Assembly: GCA_023412765.1 (NCBI GenBank)
Contig: JAEZBX010000064.1
Span: forward strand, 24,659-88,658
Direction of reading: 5' to 3'
Source of the DNA: Bacteroidota bacterium
Lineage (GTDB): Bacteria > Bacteroidota > Bacteroidia > Cytophagales > Cyclobacteriaceae
Length of the DNA: 64,000 bases
Position numbers and translations under genes: made by a program. How positions within the stretch are numbered: the first letter of the stretch is position 1; the number at the start of each line of letters is the position of its first letter. Of the stretch, positions 46,458 through 55,787 are shown piece after piece. The notes under the pieces are model-generated. The model did not search any database and was not told the origin of the DNA. It saw nothing but the letters and a program-made list of their open reading frames with translations.

Positions 46458-47393
46458 ATGCAGGAGAAAAGAAACAAACGGCTCGCGATAATTTTTGTGC
46501 TGCTCTGTTGCGTCACTGTGGCTACATTTTATGCGGGCCGTTCTAGCGGCAGTGTTGACATCGATAAGAATCTGTTCAAAGATTTTGATCTGGGTGAAAT
46601 TGATCAAGTGACGCTGTCATCGAAAAAAGGAAACGTTGTTTTAAAATTCAACGGATCCAAATGGACGGTGAACGAACAGTTTAATGCAGATGCCTCCATG
46701 ATCCAGGTGCTGTTTGCCACTCTGCAACAAGCGGAGCCTAAGCGATCAGTGCCTGCTTCAATCCGTGATTCAGTTAGCCGAAGTTTGAAAGAAAATGGAG
46801 TACATATATCCTTGTTTTCGTCAGGCGCAAAACAGGCCGGTTTTTATGCGGGAGGTAATGAGAAGAAAACGCAGGCATTCTTTTGTCCTGACGACGACGA
46901 CGCCACACCTTATATTATGACAATACCCGGATATCGTGTTTACGTTTCGGGAATTTTTGAACTGCCAGAGAATGACTGGAAAGACAAATTAGTTTTCGGA
47001 TTTAACTGGCGGAATTTCGAAAGCCTCGAAGCAGAATTTCCGGAGTCCCAAACCCAGGGCTTCAAGGTATCGCTGCAGGATAATTATTTTGGTATCGAAG
47101 GAATGACCTCCGTGGATACGGCCAGGCTTAATCAATTCCTCGATGATGTGTCGTTAATTACAGCCATTAATTTTGTAGACCAGGCAATTGTAGCCGACAG
47201 CCTGTCCAAATCTCCCGCATCAATGAGGATAACGGTAAAGGATATCGCTCAACGAACCTATACCCTTGACCTGTACAAACCTGTTGGTCCTGGTCAAAAC
47301 GTTCCAGGGCTAATCAACGGTAAACAGTGGGCCTTCTTCGTTCCAGAAAAGGTCCAGAAAATCCTGCGAAAACGGCCATTTTTTTCAGAATAA
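46458..47393 (+). CDS. DUF4340-type protein in the gld operon
   Basis: The 311-residue protein has an N-terminal membrane anchor (RNKRLAIIFVLLCCVTVATFY) and a beta-rich ectodomain (EIDQVTLSSKKGNVVLKF, WTVNEQFNADASMIQVLFATL, DNYFGIEGMTSVDTARLNQFL). Its pattern fits DUF4340. Since it lies 3 bp after gldG, it is probably part of the same complex. It ends 99 bp before dnaN. Confidence 0.75.
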   Translation: MQEKRNKRLAIIFVLLCCVTVATFYAGRSSGSVDIDKNLFKDFDLGEIDQVTLSSKKGNVVLKFNGSKWTVNEQFNADASMIQVLFATLQQAEPKRSVPASIRDSVSRSLKENGVHISLFSSGAKQAGFYAGGNEKKTQAFFCPDDDDATPYIMTIPGYRVYVSGIFELPENDWKDKLVFGFNWRNFESLEAEFPESQTQGFKVSLQDNYFGIEGMTSVDTARLNQFLDDVSLITAINFVDQAIVADSLSKSPASMRITVKDIAQRTYTLDLYKPVGPGQNVPGLINGKQWAFFVPEKVQKILRKRPFFSE

Positions 47394-47492
47394 TTATAGG
47401 CCACTACATCTGATTGCCAGTTTTTTTTCGGGTTTTATTATTCGGTTTTCTTTATAACTTTACCTCCGCTTAAAATCAAACCACTGTCTCCA

Positions 47493-48617
47493 ATGAAGTT
47501 TCTTGTGAATTCTGCTTACTTGCTTAAGCAGCTGTCTAATATTAATGGTGTAATTACTACTAATCCTGTTGTACCTATTCTGGAGAATTTCCTTTTTGAA
47601 CTGGATAAGGGCTCGCTTACGGTCACCGCATCTGACCTCCAAACATCAATGATTACTGACCTGCAGGTTGAGTCGAAAGAGAAAGGCAGCATTGCCGTAC
47701 CCGCAAGAATCTTGTTGGATACGCTTAAGAATCTTCCCGAACAGCCGGTCACGTTTTCGATTGATGAATCAACCTACAGTATTGAAATAATTTCAGACAA
47801 CGGCCGGTACAAGTTATCCGGAGAAAATGCAACGGATTTTCCGAAAGTGCCTTCCGTGTCAAATGACTTCAGCGCAGATATCTCAAGTGAAGTTCTGGCG
47901 CGTGCGATCAACAACACAATTTTCGCAACGAGCAATGATGAATTGAGACCTGCTATGACCGGTGTTTATGTAAACCTCGGCGAAAGCAATTCCACTTTCG
48001 TCGCAACTGATGGACATCGCCTGGTGAGATATCGCAGGGCGGACGTCCAATCAGCCAATGGAAGTTCCATCATTATCCCTCGAAAGGCCTTAAACCTTTT
48101 AAAAGCTACGCTTCCATCAGAAAACACAGATGTTAGTGTGAGCTTTAATCTTTCAAACGCCTATTTCAAATTCGGCAACTTAAGAATGATCTGCCGTCTC
48201 ATTGACGAACGTTTCCCTGACTACGATAATGTTATTCCCACACAGAATAATATCACCATGTCTATCGAGCGCAGCGATTTGTTAGGAGCTTTAAAGCGGA
48301 TCTCTATCTACGCTAACAAAACAACGCATCAGGTGCGTCTTAAAATTACAGGAAGCGAACTCCAGATATCCGCCGAGGATTTGGATTTCTCCAATGAGGC
48401 GAATGAACGTCTTTCCTGCGACCACGAAGGAGAAGATATTGAGATTGGATTCAATGCGAAGTTCCTCATAGAAATGCTCTCAAACATGGACTCTCCAAAA
48501 ATAAAACTTACCATGTCGGCACCGAATAAGGCAGGCGTGATCTTGCCTGCTGAAAAAGATAGCAGTGAAGATATTTTGATGCTCGTTATGCCGGTGATGC
48601 TTAATCAGTATGTTTGA
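47493..48617 (+). CDS. dnaN: DNA polymerase III beta subunit (sliding clamp)
   Basis: The 374-residue clamp protein has three repeated domains (MKFLVNSAYLLKQLSNINGV at the start; FATSNDELRPAMTGVYVNLG; GYNAKFLIEMLSNMD-like IGFNAKFLIEML near the end), and ends in the typical VMPVMLNQYV, close to the family's MPMRL-type tail. The start ATG 47493 gives the expected N-terminus. It tethers the replicative polymerase to DNA. There is no dnaA, gyrB or recF nearby, so this is not the replication origin locus. It is convergent with the phosphoesterase gene. Confidence 0.97.
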   Translation: MKFLVNSAYLLKQLSNINGVITTNPVVPILENFLFELDKGSLTVTASDLQTSMITDLQVESKEKGSIAVPARILLDTLKNLPEQPVTFSIDESTYSIEIISDNGRYKLSGENATDFPKVPSVSNDFSADISSEVLARAINNTIFATSNDELRPAMTGVYVNLGESNSTFVATDGHRLVRYRRADVQSANGSSIIIPRKALNLLKATLPSENTDVSVSFNLSNAYFKFGNLRMICRLIDERFPDYDNVIPTQNNITMSIERSDLLGALKRISIYANKTTHQVRLKITGSELQISAEDLDFSNEANERLSCDHEGEDIEIGFNAKFLIEMLSNMDSPKIKLTMSAPNKAGVILPAEKDSSEDILMLVMPVMLNQYV

Positions 48618-48830
48618 GAAGCGCTCAGCTGACATCTGTTAGAAAGTGGATAGGGGAAATTAGAGGTTCTGCAACTGCCATTATTTCTGGTGGAAAGCAA
48701 GGGTTGGCTTCTATACTTACGAGAATCGAGCCGACCGGCGTTAGCCATCGGGCACCGATCACCTCTAGCTGAATGCTCCGATCCATATTACTCACATAGC
48801 ACATAGAGTCCGCCACCGATTACCAGCCAC

Positions 48831-49340
48831 TTACCCAACTACAGCACCGCGCTTTCCAAGTTCAATAACTTCCATCTTGTCAATCTTTCCATCGTCGATC
48901 ACGAATCTGACTATCGTTTTCATAAAATGAAAGCCTTGATTCCCCGCTGCCCCTGGATTTAAATAAAGCATGTCGCCGAAAGCGCTGTCCCGCTTGATTT
49001 TTAGTATGTGGGAATGACCACAGATGAAAAGGTCAGGCACTTGTTGTCTCAGGATTTTTTTAATACGAGGATTATATTTTGGTGGGGTGCCACCGATATG
49101 CGTGAGCCAGACTTTTGTTTTCTCACATTCAAAAAACAGGTCCTCAGGAAATCGTGTCTGCAAATTGATGTTGTCGACATTGCCATAGACAGCGCGAAAT
49201 GGTTTAAAGGCCTGAAGAGCGTCGGCTACCGCTTCATCCCCGATATCGCCGGCATGCCAGATTTCGTCGCAGTCTCTGAAATGGTCGAAAACACGAGGGT
49301 CGAGATATCCATGTGTATCAGATAGCAATCCTATTTTCAT
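48831..49340 (-). CDS. YfcE/MJ0936-family metallophosphoesterase
   Basis: The 169-residue protein carries the calcineurin-like metal motifs: DTH at residues 8-10, GD at 31-32, GNVD at 53-56, THIGG mid-way and GHSH near 113-116. Such enzymes are di-metal phosphodiesterases with loosely defined natural substrates. The gene is convergent with dnaN, separated by 213 bp in which no repeat or credible gene is seen. Confidence 0.9.
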   Translation of the reverse strand: MKIGLLSDTHGYLDPRVFDHFRDCDEIWHAGDIGDEAVADALQAFKPFRAVYGNVDNINLQTRFPEDLFFECEKTKVWLTHIGGTPPKYNPRIKKILRQQVPDLFICGHSHILKIKRDSAFGDMLYLNPGAAGNQGFHFMKTIVRFVIDDGKIDKMEVIELGKRGAVVG

Positions 49341-49525
49341 TTTAAAATTTTTGGTGGAAAGCGGCGCTCTTTAATCAGCCAAATTTCATTCTTATTCCCA
49401 CGGTATAAAAAATCGAAAGCGTGCTTGTTCAAGAAAAATTTCGTAAATCTGAAAGTCACTTCGTGGTGGTTACACCAAAACAGTTGCGCGTATAAAATCT
49501 GTCATTACCCATAAATAACCGTTAT

Positions 49526-51481
49526 ATGCGACTTGTACTCGCTCTCCTCATTCTTACTTCTATAGCATCTTTTGCACAGGAAAATGGCTTTCCCTATGGT
49601 AAGGCAACTTATCGTGAACTAGACCTTAAGGAGTATGCTCCAGATACCGCCGCTACAGCACTTGTCCTGGATGAATTTGGCGAGGCATTCATAAATAATG
49701 ATTTCAATCTGCAATATACCTACCACGCAAGGATTAAGATCCTGAAAAAAGAAGGCGTTAATCGGGGAACTTTTGAGATTTGGTTGAGAAAGTCTGAAAA
49801 AAGTGTTGAAAAAATGATCTCAGTAAAAGGATCTTCTTTCAATATTGAAAATGGATCCATGCGCGAATCGAAGCTTGACCAAAAGAGGACCTACACAGAA
49901 AATCACAACAAATTTTACAACATTCACAAGTTCGCTATACCCAATGTGAAGGTTGGTAGCGTCATTGAAGTCATGTACACGCTGGAATCTCCCTTCATTT
50001 ATAACTTCCGTTCCTGGGAATTTCAAAGCGACATTCCAAAATTGAAAAGCGAATATCTGTGTCTTATCCCCGGTATATATAACTATAATATTTCCCTGCG
50101 TGGCTTCTTAAAGCTTTCAAAAAACGAAAATGAATTGATTCGATCTTGTTTTACACCTGTCGGCAGAAGTGCAGACTGTGCAAGAATGCGTTTTGGAATG
50201 AAAGACATTCCAACTTTTAAAGAAGAAGAATTTATGACCGCGAAGTCAAACTTCCTTTCCGTGATAAATTTTGAGTTATCCCAGATAAACTATTTCGATG
50301 GGCGCAAGGACAAGATCACAAAGGAGTGGAAAGATGTAGATGAAGAACTAAGGCAGCATGCAGAATTTGGTGTTCAACTAAAGCGGGGAAAAGATATTCT
50401 CGATCGCCAGATTGAAGAGATTATTGCCGGCGAGACAGACACAAAAGCAAAAGCGCATAAAATCTATGACTTCATTAAGGGGTGGTACCGTTGGAATGAA
50501 GTATATGGTAAATACAGTGAGTTCGGGATCAAGAAGGCCTTTGATTCAAGAGTCGGGAACGTTGGAGACATTAACCTTTCACTTATTGCTGCTTTAAAAT
50601 ACGCAGGTATTCCCGTTGAGCCTGTAATCTTATCAACTCGGGAGAATGGCCTTGCAACTGAAGTTTATCCCGTGTTGAGCGATTTCAATTATGTTATTGC
50701 AAAGGCAACCATTGGAGATAAGGCATATTTTCTGGATGCTACCGACGATTTCTATCCATTCGGATTACTGCCAGAGCGTTGCCTGAATGGAAAGGGCCGG
50801 GTGATTGGTTCGGACCAATCGTATTGGGAGGAATTGAAGCCGATTGAGAGGCAACGCATGACCTCAATCGTAAATCTGGCGTTGAGCAACGAAGGAATGG
50901 CCGGCACGGTTCAAACTAGGTACTCCGGCTATGCCGCAGTTAATGAGCGCAAGAAGATAAAAAAATTTAATAGTGAACAGGAATACATCCAGTCCATCAC
51001 GAATCGGCTTCATGACATAACAATCAAAAAGTTCGAGCTGGAAAATCTCGACAATTTGGATAAGCCTCTGGTTATTAGTCTCGAAGTACACTGGGATGTC
51101 GGCGATCTTTCTCAAAATGGTACACTATTGTTCAATCCATTTGTTGTAGATCAGTGGAAGCGAAATCCCTTCAAATCAAGTGAACGACTGTTCCCGGTGG
51201 ATTTTGGGGCTGCGCTTGAGGAAATTCTCATTTTGAACCTGACATACCCACCTGATTTTGTGTTGGATGAGATTCCGGAGAAGATCGCGCTTAAATTGCC
51301 GGCCAACGGTGGACATTTTATTTTCGAAGTTAACGACGCGGCAAACAAAGTGTCGATGGCCAATACCTTAGTAATTGCGAAACCAATTTTTACTTCCCAG
51401 GAGTATCATTATCTGAAAGAGTTGTTCAATAATGTGATCGCTACCGAGCAGACTCAGCTTGCTTTCAAGGAGAAAAAATAA
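49526..51481 (+). CDS. DUF3857 protein with degenerate transglutaminase domain
   Basis: The 651-residue secreted protein (signal peptide MRLVLALLILTSIASFAQ) has an N-terminal DUF3857 domain (about 25-250; LVLDEFGEAFINNDFNLQYTY, IEVMYTLESPFIYNF), a transglutaminase-like domain (about 290-410) and a beta-rich C-terminal domain. The transglutaminase site appears dead. The position of the catalytic Cys is Val346 (in GNVGDINL) and that of the His is Tyr389 (in DFNYVIA), while the Asp (D404 in FLDATDD) remains. A binding or structural role is therefore more likely than catalysis. Confidence 0.85.
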   Translation: MRLVLALLILTSIASFAQENGFPYGKATYRELDLKEYAPDTAATALVLDEFGEAFINNDFNLQYTYHARIKILKKEGVNRGTFEIWLRKSEKSVEKMISVKGSSFNIENGSMRESKLDQKRTYTENHNKFYNIHKFAIPNVKVGSVIEVMYTLESPFIYNFRSWEFQSDIPKLKSEYLCLIPGIYNYNISLRGFLKLSKNENELIRSCFTPVGRSADCARMRFGMKDIPTFKEEEFMTAKSNFLSVINFELSQINYFDGRKDKITKEWKDVDEELRQHAEFGVQLKRGKDILDRQIEEIIAGETDTKAKAHKIYDFIKGWYRWNEVYGKYSEFGIKKAFDSRVGNVGDINLSLIAALKYAGIPVEPVILSTRENGLATEVYPVLSDFNYVIAKATIGDKAYFLDATDDFYPFGLLPERCLNGKGRVIGSDQSYWEELKPIERQRMTSIVNLALSNEGMAGTVQTRYSGYAAVNERKKIKKFNSEQEYIQSITNRLHDITIKKFELENLDNLDKPLVISLEVHWDVGDLSQNGTLLFNPFVVDQWKRNPFKSSERLFPVDFGAALEEILILNLTYPPDFVLDEIPEKIALKLPANGGHFIFEVNDAANKVSMANTLVIAKPIFTSQEYHYLKELFNNVIATEQTQLAFKEKK

Positions 51482-51606
51482 AATTTACTACCTTTAATCG
51501 CGAATCAACGACCTTGATCGAAATATTTGGGGGTTGAAACAGTTAATCTTTACCAGTGTTTATCGGGTAAATTAATTTTATTTGTTTTACTAAAATTTTT
51601 TTTGAT

Positions 51607-52203
51607 ATGAGAATGCTATTTGTTCTGTTGATTGGGTTAGCGGCTTTTCACGTCTCGTTTTCTCAAGCTGACCCTGACGGACTCAAGGAGAACCCCTCTT
51701 TGCAGGAGAGATTTCTATACATGAAATCAAAATCGCAATCATATGGCGCCTACAAGGTAGTTAAGGAGTCAGTATTGGATGGCGTGTGGAAGATTGCTAA
51801 CGACACAATTGCGGCCAAAGAGGCATCGATCAAAGCGGCGGAGGCAAATATTAATAAGCTCAAAGGTGAGTTGAACCAATCTTTAGAGGCTTACAAAGCC
51901 AAGGAAAAGTCGATGGAGGAGATCATGCATGCAAGTACTCACATTAATGTGATCGGTATAGATTTTAACAAAGGCACCTTTATCACAACAGTTGCTGTAA
52001 TAATAGCGGGCTTGCTGGTTATGTTGGGACTTGTTATCGGTAGAATGAAATTGCAGGCTAATTCGCTTGCCGAAAGAAATCTTGCAGTGAGCGCACTGAC
52101 CCATGAGTTCGACGAGTACAAGCACCGCGCAATGGAACGCCAAACGAAACTCTCGCGCGAACTTCAGGACGAGCGGAATAAGTTGCATTCGAGAAACCCT
52201 TAG
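51607..52203 (+). CDS. Small membrane protein with coiled coil, unknown
   Basis: The 198-residue product has a signal-like N-terminus (MRMLFVLLIGLAAFHVSFS), a helical region with coiled-coil character (residues 65-110), a transmembrane helix at about 124-146 and a charged helical tail. I do not recognise a family. It lies 125 bp after the DUF3857 gene. The heptamer array of site G starts one base after its stop codon. Confidence 0.6.
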   Translation: MRMLFVLLIGLAAFHVSFSQADPDGLKENPSLQERFLYMKSKSQSYGAYKVVKESVLDGVWKIANDTIAAKEASIKAAEANINKLKGELNQSLEAYKAKEKSMEEIMHASTHINVIGIDFNKGTFITTVAVIIAGLLVMLGLVIGRMKLQANSLAERNLAVSALTHEFDEYKHRAMERQTKLSRELQDERNKLHSRNP

Positions 52204-52204
52204 A

Positions 52205-52468
52205 AGCTGTCAGCTAACAGCTTTCAGCCGACAGCTGGAGTGTGCCCTGCTGTTAAAAGTTAATAGTTAATTGTTATTAGTTAATGGCGGGTGTGCGCTC
52301 GAGCCCATTCGTAGGTTCATTGCGGCCGTCAGGCACTGGGGACGGCGTTCCGCGATCCTCAGAATTTTTGGACTAGTTCTATTTCCTCTGGGACATACGC
52401 TACCCTTATACTATACCTCTATACCTTATACCTCTATACCTTATACCTTACCCTATTCCCTATTCCTT
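52205..52468. repeat. Compound heptamer repeat, site G (AGCTGTC, GTTAATA, TATACCT)
   Basis: Five AGCTGTC-type units (52205-52239) are followed by GTGTGCC, then five GTTAATA-type units (52252-52286) followed by GTGTGCG and a unique spacer of about 115 bp, then TATACCT-type units (about 52407-52468). The TATACCT part alternates 7- and 8-bp spacing, making a 15-bp higher-order period. Three unrelated units occur in one gap. The 382-bp gap holds no credible gene. Confidence 0.85.
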
Positions 52469-52585
52469 CCCCCTACACCCACGGCGAACCTAATCACGCG
52501 GGTCCCCAAATGGCCGCAGGCCAGACAATTTCTGTAACCTTTCGAAAAACCGTAAGTTTCCTATCTCGAAAACTTTATCGCGCCT

Positions 52586-53140
52586 TTGGAAGCATTATCT
52601 GACAATGCCTTGATGATCAAGGTAAGGGATGGCCATCTCGATACGCTGGGATTGCTTTTCGCGCGCTATAAGAAACCGTTGTTTGGTTTCTTTTATGGAA
52701 TGAACAAGGATGCGGAATTGAGCGAAGACCTGGTGCAGAATGTCTTTTATCGGATTCTGAAATACCGTTACCTGTTTCGCGGTGATGGTGACTTCAGGAC
52801 GTGGATGTTTCACATTGCGCGTAATGTGAATCATGACAACTTCCGAAAGAACAAGCTGCGTCACAAAGATTCAATCGAGGACTGGCAGGATCGGTTGGGC
52901 ACAGAAGATAACAGGTTGTCAGATTATAAAAAGGATGATGAGCTGCATCTGCTTTCAATCGCGATGGAGAGATTACCGGAAGATAAACGTGAAATCCTCT
53001 TACTGAGCAAATACCAGGAGAAAAAGTATAAAGAGATCGGGGAGATTCTTGGCTGTTCAGAAGGTGCAGTCAAAGTTAAAGTCTTCAGAGCATTACAGGA
53101 ATTAAAAGCTGTGTATTCAGAATTGGATAAACATATCTAG
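52586..53140 (+). CDS. ECF-family RNA polymerase sigma factor
   Basis: The 184-residue sigma factor has region 2 (LGLLFARYKKPLFGFFYGMN, LSEDLVQNVFYRIL, FRTWMFHIARNVNHDNFRKN) and region 4 (LPEDKREILLLSKYQEKKYKEIGEILGCSEGAVKVKVFRAL). It probably directs its own operon and other genes. The start is uncertain: TTG 52586 is used here, ATG 52613 would shorten it by nine residues. It is followed 2 bp later by the membrane HEAT protein. Confidence 0.93.
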   Translation: MEALSDNALMIKVRDGHLDTLGLLFARYKKPLFGFFYGMNKDAELSEDLVQNVFYRILKYRYLFRGDGDFRTWMFHIARNVNHDNFRKNKLRHKDSIEDWQDRLGTEDNRLSDYKKDDELHLLSIAMERLPEDKREILLLSKYQEKKYKEIGEILGCSEGAVKVKVFRALQELKAVYSELDKHI

Positions 53141-53142
53141 CC

Positions 53143-53919
53143 ATGGAGCGCGAGAAAATTCAAAAATTACTGTTCAAGTATAATTCGGGTAAAGCCGGAG
53201 ATGCGGAGATAAGGGAACTCGAGGCCCTGATCGCCGATGGCCATGTTCGCCTGGACGAGATCGAGGATTTTGAAAAGCTCGAACGTAACATCGTGGCGAT
53301 GGAAATGCCGGAGCCTTCTACTTCGCTGAACGACAGGTTTTACAAAATGCTGGGTGATGAAAAGAAGGCAGCAGAGCCTCGGTGGAAAGCTGCATTCAAC
53401 TGGAATGATATTATGCCGCGATTAGCATTCGCTGCGGTAACACTGTTGGTGGGATTAACGGTCGGATATCTCCTGCGGTCTCCTGCTCAGAAGGATCAGC
53501 AAATCGAAGCGTTAGGCCAGGAAATTGGTCAGTTAAAGGAAATGATGATGCTGTCTATGCTGGAAAAGGAATCTGCAACGGATAGGCTGAAGGCCGTTAA
53601 TCTGACGCAGAGCATGGATCAGGCTAGCGTCAAGGTTACCGAGGCATTGTTGCAAACGCTAAATAATGACGAGAACGTAAACGTCAGGTTAGCAGCGCTG
53701 GATGCCCTTAAACCATTCACGAGGGATAGCAAGATCCGCGAGGCTTTGATCCATTCCATCGCGCAACAGAAGTCTCCATTGGTACAGGTTGCATTGGCCG
53801 AGTTGATGGTGGCCTTACAGGAAAAGGCTGCTATCGGCGAACTGGAAAAAATTCTGAAGGACAGCGAAACTCCTTCCGACATAAAAAAGAAAATTCAGGA
53901 AAGCATACAGGTCATCTGA
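53143..53919 (+). CDS. Membrane protein with HEAT-like repeats, candidate anti-sigma factor
   Basis: The 258-residue product has a cytosolic N-terminal helical part (residues 1-85), a single transmembrane helix at about 91-112 and an extracytoplasmic HEAT-like region at about 145-258 (NVRLAALDALKPFTRDSKIREAL, SPLVQVALAELMVALQEKAAIGEL). The position, 2 bp after the sigma gene, and the single-pass layout suggest an anti-sigma factor, though no zinc-binding or FecR motif is seen. This assignment is inference from context. Confidence 0.7.
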   Translation: MEREKIQKLLFKYNSGKAGDAEIRELEALIADGHVRLDEIEDFEKLERNIVAMEMPEPSTSLNDRFYKMLGDEKKAAEPRWKAAFNWNDIMPRLAFAAVTLLVGLTVGYLLRSPAQKDQQIEALGQEIGQLKEMMMLSMLEKESATDRLKAVNLTQSMDQASVKVTEALLQTLNNDENVNVRLAALDALKPFTRDSKIREALIHSIAQQKSPLVQVALAELMVALQEKAAIGELEKILKDSETPSDIKKKIQESIQVI

Positions 53920-53947
53920 TCGATGTTATTCAAACACAAAAGAAACT

Positions 53948-54841
53948 ATGAACTTAAAATTATGCATGGTCTTTCTCCTTGGAGCTACTGTCCAGGTGGC
54001 TGCCCAAACTCATACAGAAAAAATTGTTAAAGAATTCACCTTCGAAAAGAGGGGATCGCACAACGCGCTTATGATAGCCAATATAAACGGCGACATCAAG
54101 GTAAAGGCTGGGACAGGAGAAAAAATCGCCGTAGAAATTACGAAGACCATAAATGCGAAAACGGAGGAAAGGTTGTCGAAGGGAAAAGAAGAGCTTCAAC
54201 TTGGTGTTGTCGATCTGGCTGATACGGTTATCCTATACGTCAGTAGTCCATGCAACATGTTCGAGAGAAGTAGTCCAAAGTCACGTCACTCGCACATGGG
54301 AACCAAGTGGGGATATAGTTGGAACGACCGCGGAAGGTCGTGTCATGAACTGTATCATTATACGCTTGACTTTGTAGTCACAGTTCCAGCCGGCGTCAAC
54401 TTGTTGGTAAGTACAATCAATGATGGAGACGTATCGGTAGAAAATGTTAAAGGAGTAGTGAAAGCTCACAATATAAACGGGGCGATAAAACTTCAAAACC
54501 TGGCTAGTGAATCCGAAGCCCATACCATCAATGGTGATGTTGACATCGAGTATTCGCAGAATCCTCAACGTGAATGCCGCTTCTATACCCTTAATGGAGA
54601 TATCAATGCGCTATTTGAAAGAGGGCTTACCGCCAGCCTTGGATTCCAAAGTTTTAACGGAAGTCTTTATACTAACATTGATCGACTGGAAACATTGCCA
54701 GCTTATGTTGAGAAGGAAAATAAGAACGGACAAATCAAATACAAAATCAGTGACAACCGATTTAGGATTGGAGCCGGAGGTCCATTCCTCGAATTCGAAA
54801 CATTTAATGGAAATGTGTATTTAAAAGAAAAATCGAACTGA
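53948..54841 (+). CDS. DUF4097-type secreted beta-repeat protein, first copy
   Basis: The 297-residue protein (signal MNLKLCMVFLLGATVQVAAQ) shows DUF4097 repeats: short beta turns with Asn-Gly and Gly-Asp (ANINGDIKVKAG, STINDGDVSVENVKG, HNINGAIKLQN, HTINGDVDIEYS, YTLNGDINALFE, ETFNGNVYLK). Members form a beta-helix or solenoid and are often encoded beside sigma/anti-sigma pairs. It is third in the operon with the sigma factor and likely exported to the periplasm or surface. Its role is unknown. Confidence 0.85.
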   Translation: MNLKLCMVFLLGATVQVAAQTHTEKIVKEFTFEKRGSHNALMIANINGDIKVKAGTGEKIAVEITKTINAKTEERLSKGKEELQLGVVDLADTVILYVSSPCNMFERSSPKSRHSHMGTKWGYSWNDRGRSCHELYHYTLDFVVTVPAGVNLLVSTINDGDVSVENVKGVVKAHNINGAIKLQNLASESEAHTINGDVDIEYSQNPQRECRFYTLNGDINALFERGLTASLGFQSFNGSLYTNIDRLETLPAYVEKENKNGQIKYKISDNRFRIGAGGPFLEFETFNGNVYLKEKSN

Positions 54842-54890
54842 AGTTTACCGAAGAAAAGAAATTAAGAATAGTCTAAAGCATCAATAACAC

Positions 54891-55709
54891 ATGAAAAAAT
54901 ATATCAATAAAAATCGGGTCTGGCTGTTAGCAATCTTATTAATGGTCTTTGCAACATCTGCAATTGCCCAGGAGTCAAACGAGTTTACTGTTCCTCTCAG
55001 CGACCCGACGAAACGTGGGAAACTTAAGGCAGTAATCAACTTCGGATCGATAACAGTGAAAGGTACCGCGCGAAAGGATATTCTTGTTAAATATTCTACA
55101 GCAGGTGATGATGAAGATCGCAATCAAACAAAGAACGGCCTGCGCAGAATTGGAGGCGGTGGTATGGATCTTGAAGTCACTGAAAACGGCAATACTGTAA
55201 CCGTCCACTCCGGTTCATGGAACAGCAAACTTAACCTGCAGATAGAAGTTCCATCTGGAATGGATATAGAGGCCAAGACGCACAATGATGGAGATCTCAC
55301 CGTAGCAAATATTAACGGAGAAGCAGTGCTTACAAATCATAATGGAGAGATCACGGCGTTGAACATGAGCGGGTCCGTAATCGCGACAACCTACAATGGA
55401 GAGATCAAGGTTTCACTCGACAAGGTAAAAGAAGGTACCCCGATGTCGTTTACAACGTACAACGGCGATGTTGACATAACTTTCCCTGCTGCTATGAAAG
55501 CGACGTTTAAAATGAAGACAGAGCACGGTGATATCTATTCAGACTTCGATGTTACCTTCAAGAATACAGGGCCTGTTCAAAAAACGGATAATAGAGCGGG
55601 TGTATATAAGGTCGTTATCGACGAATGGAAACGCGGTGATATCAACGGCGGAGGTCCTGAGATAACATTAAGAAATTACAACGGAGATATTTTTGTGAGA
55701 AAAAAATGA
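54891..55709 (+). CDS. DUF4097-type secreted beta-repeat protein, second copy
   Basis: The 272-residue protein (signal ending near TSAIAQ) has the same repeat type as its neighbour (AVINFGSITVKGTARKDI, THNDGDLTVANINGEAV, TNHNGEITALNM, TTYNGEIKVSL, TTYNGDVDITF, RNYNGDIFVRKK). The two copies are clearly related but not close in sequence. It is the last gene of the sigma operon, ending at a bidirectional terminator (55727). Confidence 0.85.
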   Translation: MKKYINKNRVWLLAILLMVFATSAIAQESNEFTVPLSDPTKRGKLKAVINFGSITVKGTARKDILVKYSTAGDDEDRNQTKNGLRRIGGGGMDLEVTENGNTVTVHSGSWNSKLNLQIEVPSGMDIEAKTHNDGDLTVANINGEAVLTNHNGEITALNMSGSVIATTYNGEIKVSLDKVKEGTPMSFTTYNGDVDITFPAAMKATFKMKTEHGDIYSDFDVTFKNTGPVQKTDNRAGVYKVVIDEWKRGDINGGGPEITLRNYNGDIFVRKK

Positions 55710-55726
55710 TTCGTCTGTCTCATGAT

Positions 55727-55763
55727 AAATTCACTAGGCATACCGTTGTCTAGTGAATTTTTT
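55727..55763. terminator. Bidirectional terminator
   Basis: AAATTCACTAG and CTAGTGAATTT form a perfect 11-bp stem with a 12-bp loop and a T tail. It lies 18 bp after the DUF4097 stop, between convergent genes. Confidence 0.85.
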
Positions 55764-55787
55764 ATCGAACGATGAAGTTCGCACAAC

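Noticed and set aside
47493..48617. Replication origin near dnaN
   Set aside because: No dnaA, recF or gyrB and no DnaA-box cluster was seen; in this phylum dnaN is often away from the origin.
48625..48816. 63-codon reverse frame between dnaN and the phosphoesterase gene
   Set aside because: No start context, no family resemblance, atypical composition; likely chance.
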